DNA of 24,110 bases from CADEFQ01 sp035342635. GTDB taxonomy: Bacteria > Pseudomonadota > Gammaproteobacteria > Steroidobacterales > Steroidobacteraceae. This document shows, in pieces, positions 23,076 through 24,110 of this stretch. The stretch's first letter is position 1, and the number at the start of each line of letters is the position of its first letter. The notes under the pieces were generated by a model, which saw nothing but the letters and a program-made list of their open reading frames with translations, was not told the DNA's origin and did no database searches. The position numbers and the translations under genes were made by a program. The DNA is taken from NCBI GenBank assembly GCA_035342635.1, contig DAOQXO010000031.1:1-24110 (forward strand), written 5' to 3'.

Positions 23076-23095
23076 ATGCGACTCATTTGCGATGT
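23067..23095. promoter_or_regulatory. Perfect 12-bp-arm inverted repeat, probable operator
   Basis: The arms ACATCGCAAATG and CATTTGCGATGT are perfect complements separated by five bases. The core AATG-N5-CATT has Fur-box-like geometry. It covers the -35 of the Irr-like gene and sits 22 bases before the start codon of the divergent pseudopilin gene, so a bound regulator could block both. Confidence 0.75.
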
Positions 23096-23117
23096 TGGCG
23101 AGGACTATGTTTTCGCC

Positions 23118-23669
23118 ATGTGCGCCAACTCCCTGCCCCGCCGGCCGGTCGGTTTCACCATCTGGGAACTCGCCACCGTCATGGCCGTGGTGGCTGCCCT
23201 GCTGGCTGCTGGAGCACCGGGTTTCGCGCGGCTGCGCGCAGCGGCCGGCGTCACGACCAACGCCGACCGGCTCATGGGCGCGATGCATTTCGCCCGCAGC
23301 CAGGCCATCCTGACCGGCAGGCCGTTCGTGGTCTGCCTGTCGGCCGACCTGGCCAGTTGCGTCGGTCGCGGCGCACAATCGGGGCGGGCCTGGATCGTGT
23401 TCGAAAATGCGCACGCCGAATTCACGCCGGTGCGCGATGCCTACGAGCCCATCGTTCGGCAACACCAGCTGGGCCGTCCCACCGAGATCCATGCCTCGCG
23501 CGGCGCCGTCACCTTCTGGCCCACCGCGCGGGCGGGCACCACCAGTACCTTCGAGGTCTGCAGCCGGCTTCCCGGCGTGGCCTCGCGCGCCGTCATCGTC
23601 AGCCAGACGGGGCGACCGCGGCTGCGGGTCGGCCTGCCCCGCGGGACACGATCGCGCTGCCCACCGTGA
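23118..23669 (+). CDS. FimT/GspH-type minor pseudopilin
   Basis: This 183-residue protein has a class III prepilin signal: a short basic leader and then VGFTIWELATVMAVVAALLAAG, with cleavage expected after the glycine at position 12 and the conserved glutamate at +5. The globular part is GspH/FimT-like, with an early helix segment FARSQAILTGRPFVVCLS and cysteines that could pair. Such proteins prime type IV pilus or type II secretion pseudopilus assembly at the inner membrane. No good Shine-Dalgarno precedes the ATG; a -10-like TATGTT lies seven bases upstream, so leaderless initiation is possible. A second paralogue follows after 76 bases. Confidence 0.88.
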   Translation: MCANSLPRRPVGFTIWELATVMAVVAALLAAGAPGFARLRAAAGVTTNADRLMGAMHFARSQAILTGRPFVVCLSADLASCVGRGAQSGRAWIVFENAHAEFTPVRDAYEPIVRQHQLGRPTEIHASRGAVTFWPTARAGTTSTFEVCSRLPGVASRAVIVSQTGRPRLRVGLPRGTRSRCPP

Positions 23670-23745
23670 CGCCGCCCGTCCGCCGCCGGCAGCCGATCGT
23701 CGGATTCCGTGAGCCCTTGCCGCGCACGGGGCTATAGTTGTTTTT

Positions 23746-24110
23746 ATGGGGGGAAGTTCCGTTCGCATCCGGGGTTTCACGCTGCTCGAGCTGATGATCG
23801 TGGTGGCGCTCGCCGCCGTCATCCTCGCGATCGGCGCGCCGAACTTCGGCGAGTTCCGTCGCAATGCGCGGCTTACCGGCGACGCCAACGATTTCCTCAC
23901 CGCCGTGCAGGTCGCGCGTACCGAAGCGGTCAAGCAGCAGCGGCCCGTCTCGTTGTGCGCCACCGACGACCCGCAGGCGGCCGATGCAGCCTGCACCGTG
24001 TCTGCCGACTTCGGCGGCTGGCTGGTGTTCACCGATCCGGATACCGACTGCTCACCTGCCGCGACCACCGACATCACGCTCAGGGGCGGGCGAGCCGTCG
24101 CCGATCGCGG
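23746..24110 (+). CDS. Second FimT/GspH-type pseudopilin, cut by window edge
   Basis: The visible N-terminal 121 codons start with a short basic leader and the canonical prepilin motif RGFTLLELMIVVALAAVILA, with glutamate at +5. After the helix come FRRNARLTGDANDFLTAVQVARTEA and RPVSLCA, as expected for GspH/FimT proteins; several cysteines follow. The frame is open at the window edge, so the C-terminus is missing. It is a clear paralogue of the preceding gene and probably belongs to the same pilus or secretion set continuing to the right. No Shine-Dalgarno is visible; TATAGT lies at 23733-23738, seven bases before the ATG. Confidence 0.9.
   Translation, partial: MGGSSVRIRGFTLLELMIVVALAAVILAIGAPNFGEFRRNARLTGDANDFLTAVQVARTEAVKQQRPVSLCATDDPQAADAACTVSADFGGWLVFTDPDTDCSPAATTDITLRGGRAVADR

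Noticed and set aside
22626..24077. A 483-codon minus-strand frame including the Irr-like gene
   Set aside because: Only the last 137 codons match the Fur family; the rest is antisense to the pseudopilin genes and lies upstream of a good promoter.

Overview
The window is GC-rich and densely coded. It looks like a chromosomal segment from a proteobacterium, and the gene families and architecture suggest a gammaproteobacterium. The species cannot be named from what is visible. There are about 20 protein genes and one tRNA. No transposase, integrase, CRISPR array or rRNA was found, and no stretch longer than about 165 bases lacks a gene or a recognisable RNA or regulatory element.

Region 1 (1-8537) is an efflux and metal-response block. 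An MFS transporter that runs off the left edge and a zinc/cadmium-type P1B ATPase lie on the minus strand, downstream of an unusually long MerR-family regulator. Two CydDC-like half-transporters of the ABC exporter superfamily diverge on the plus strand, followed by a DUF454 membrane protein. The regulator is bracketed by two near-identical MerR-type promoters. One fires into the ATPase and the other into the ABC pair, so both efflux systems probably form one regulon.

Region 2 (8539-20578, minus strand) is the centre of interest: a long respiratory gene cluster. From its 5' end it encodes a lipoprotein cytochrome c, a tiny membrane subunit, a CuA subunit II, and a B-family-like heme-copper subunit I whose active-site tyrosine position is glutamine. 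It continues with an SCO protein, a cytochrome b fused to two 4Fe-4S clusters and an MvhD-like domain, a small membrane-anchored protein, and a second, divergent heme-copper-like membrane protein. The last three genes are a cytochrome b fused to a 2Fe-2S ferredoxin and an FAD/NAD(P)H reductase, heme A synthase, and a PLP-dependent decarboxylase. An FNR/Dnr-type box sits exactly at -41.5 relative to a good -10 element in front of the oxidase-like genes. From SCO onward almost every junction is an ATGA overlap. The best reading is an anaerobically or NO-induced nitric-oxide-reductase-like terminal enzyme (eNOR-like), joined to a possibly undescribed membrane complex that connects soluble NAD(P)H or ferredoxin pools through b hemes to an atypical heme-copper protein.

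Region 3 (20700-24110) holds a secreted or periplasmic amidohydrolase, a YCII-domain protein, tRNA-Thr(CGT) with its promoter, and a Fur-family regulator of Irr type with no cysteine. Two consecutive FimT/GspH-type pseudopilin genes follow, the second running off the right edge. A perfect 12-bp-arm inverted repeat lies between the Irr-like gene and the first pseudopilin gene and is probably an autoregulatory operator.
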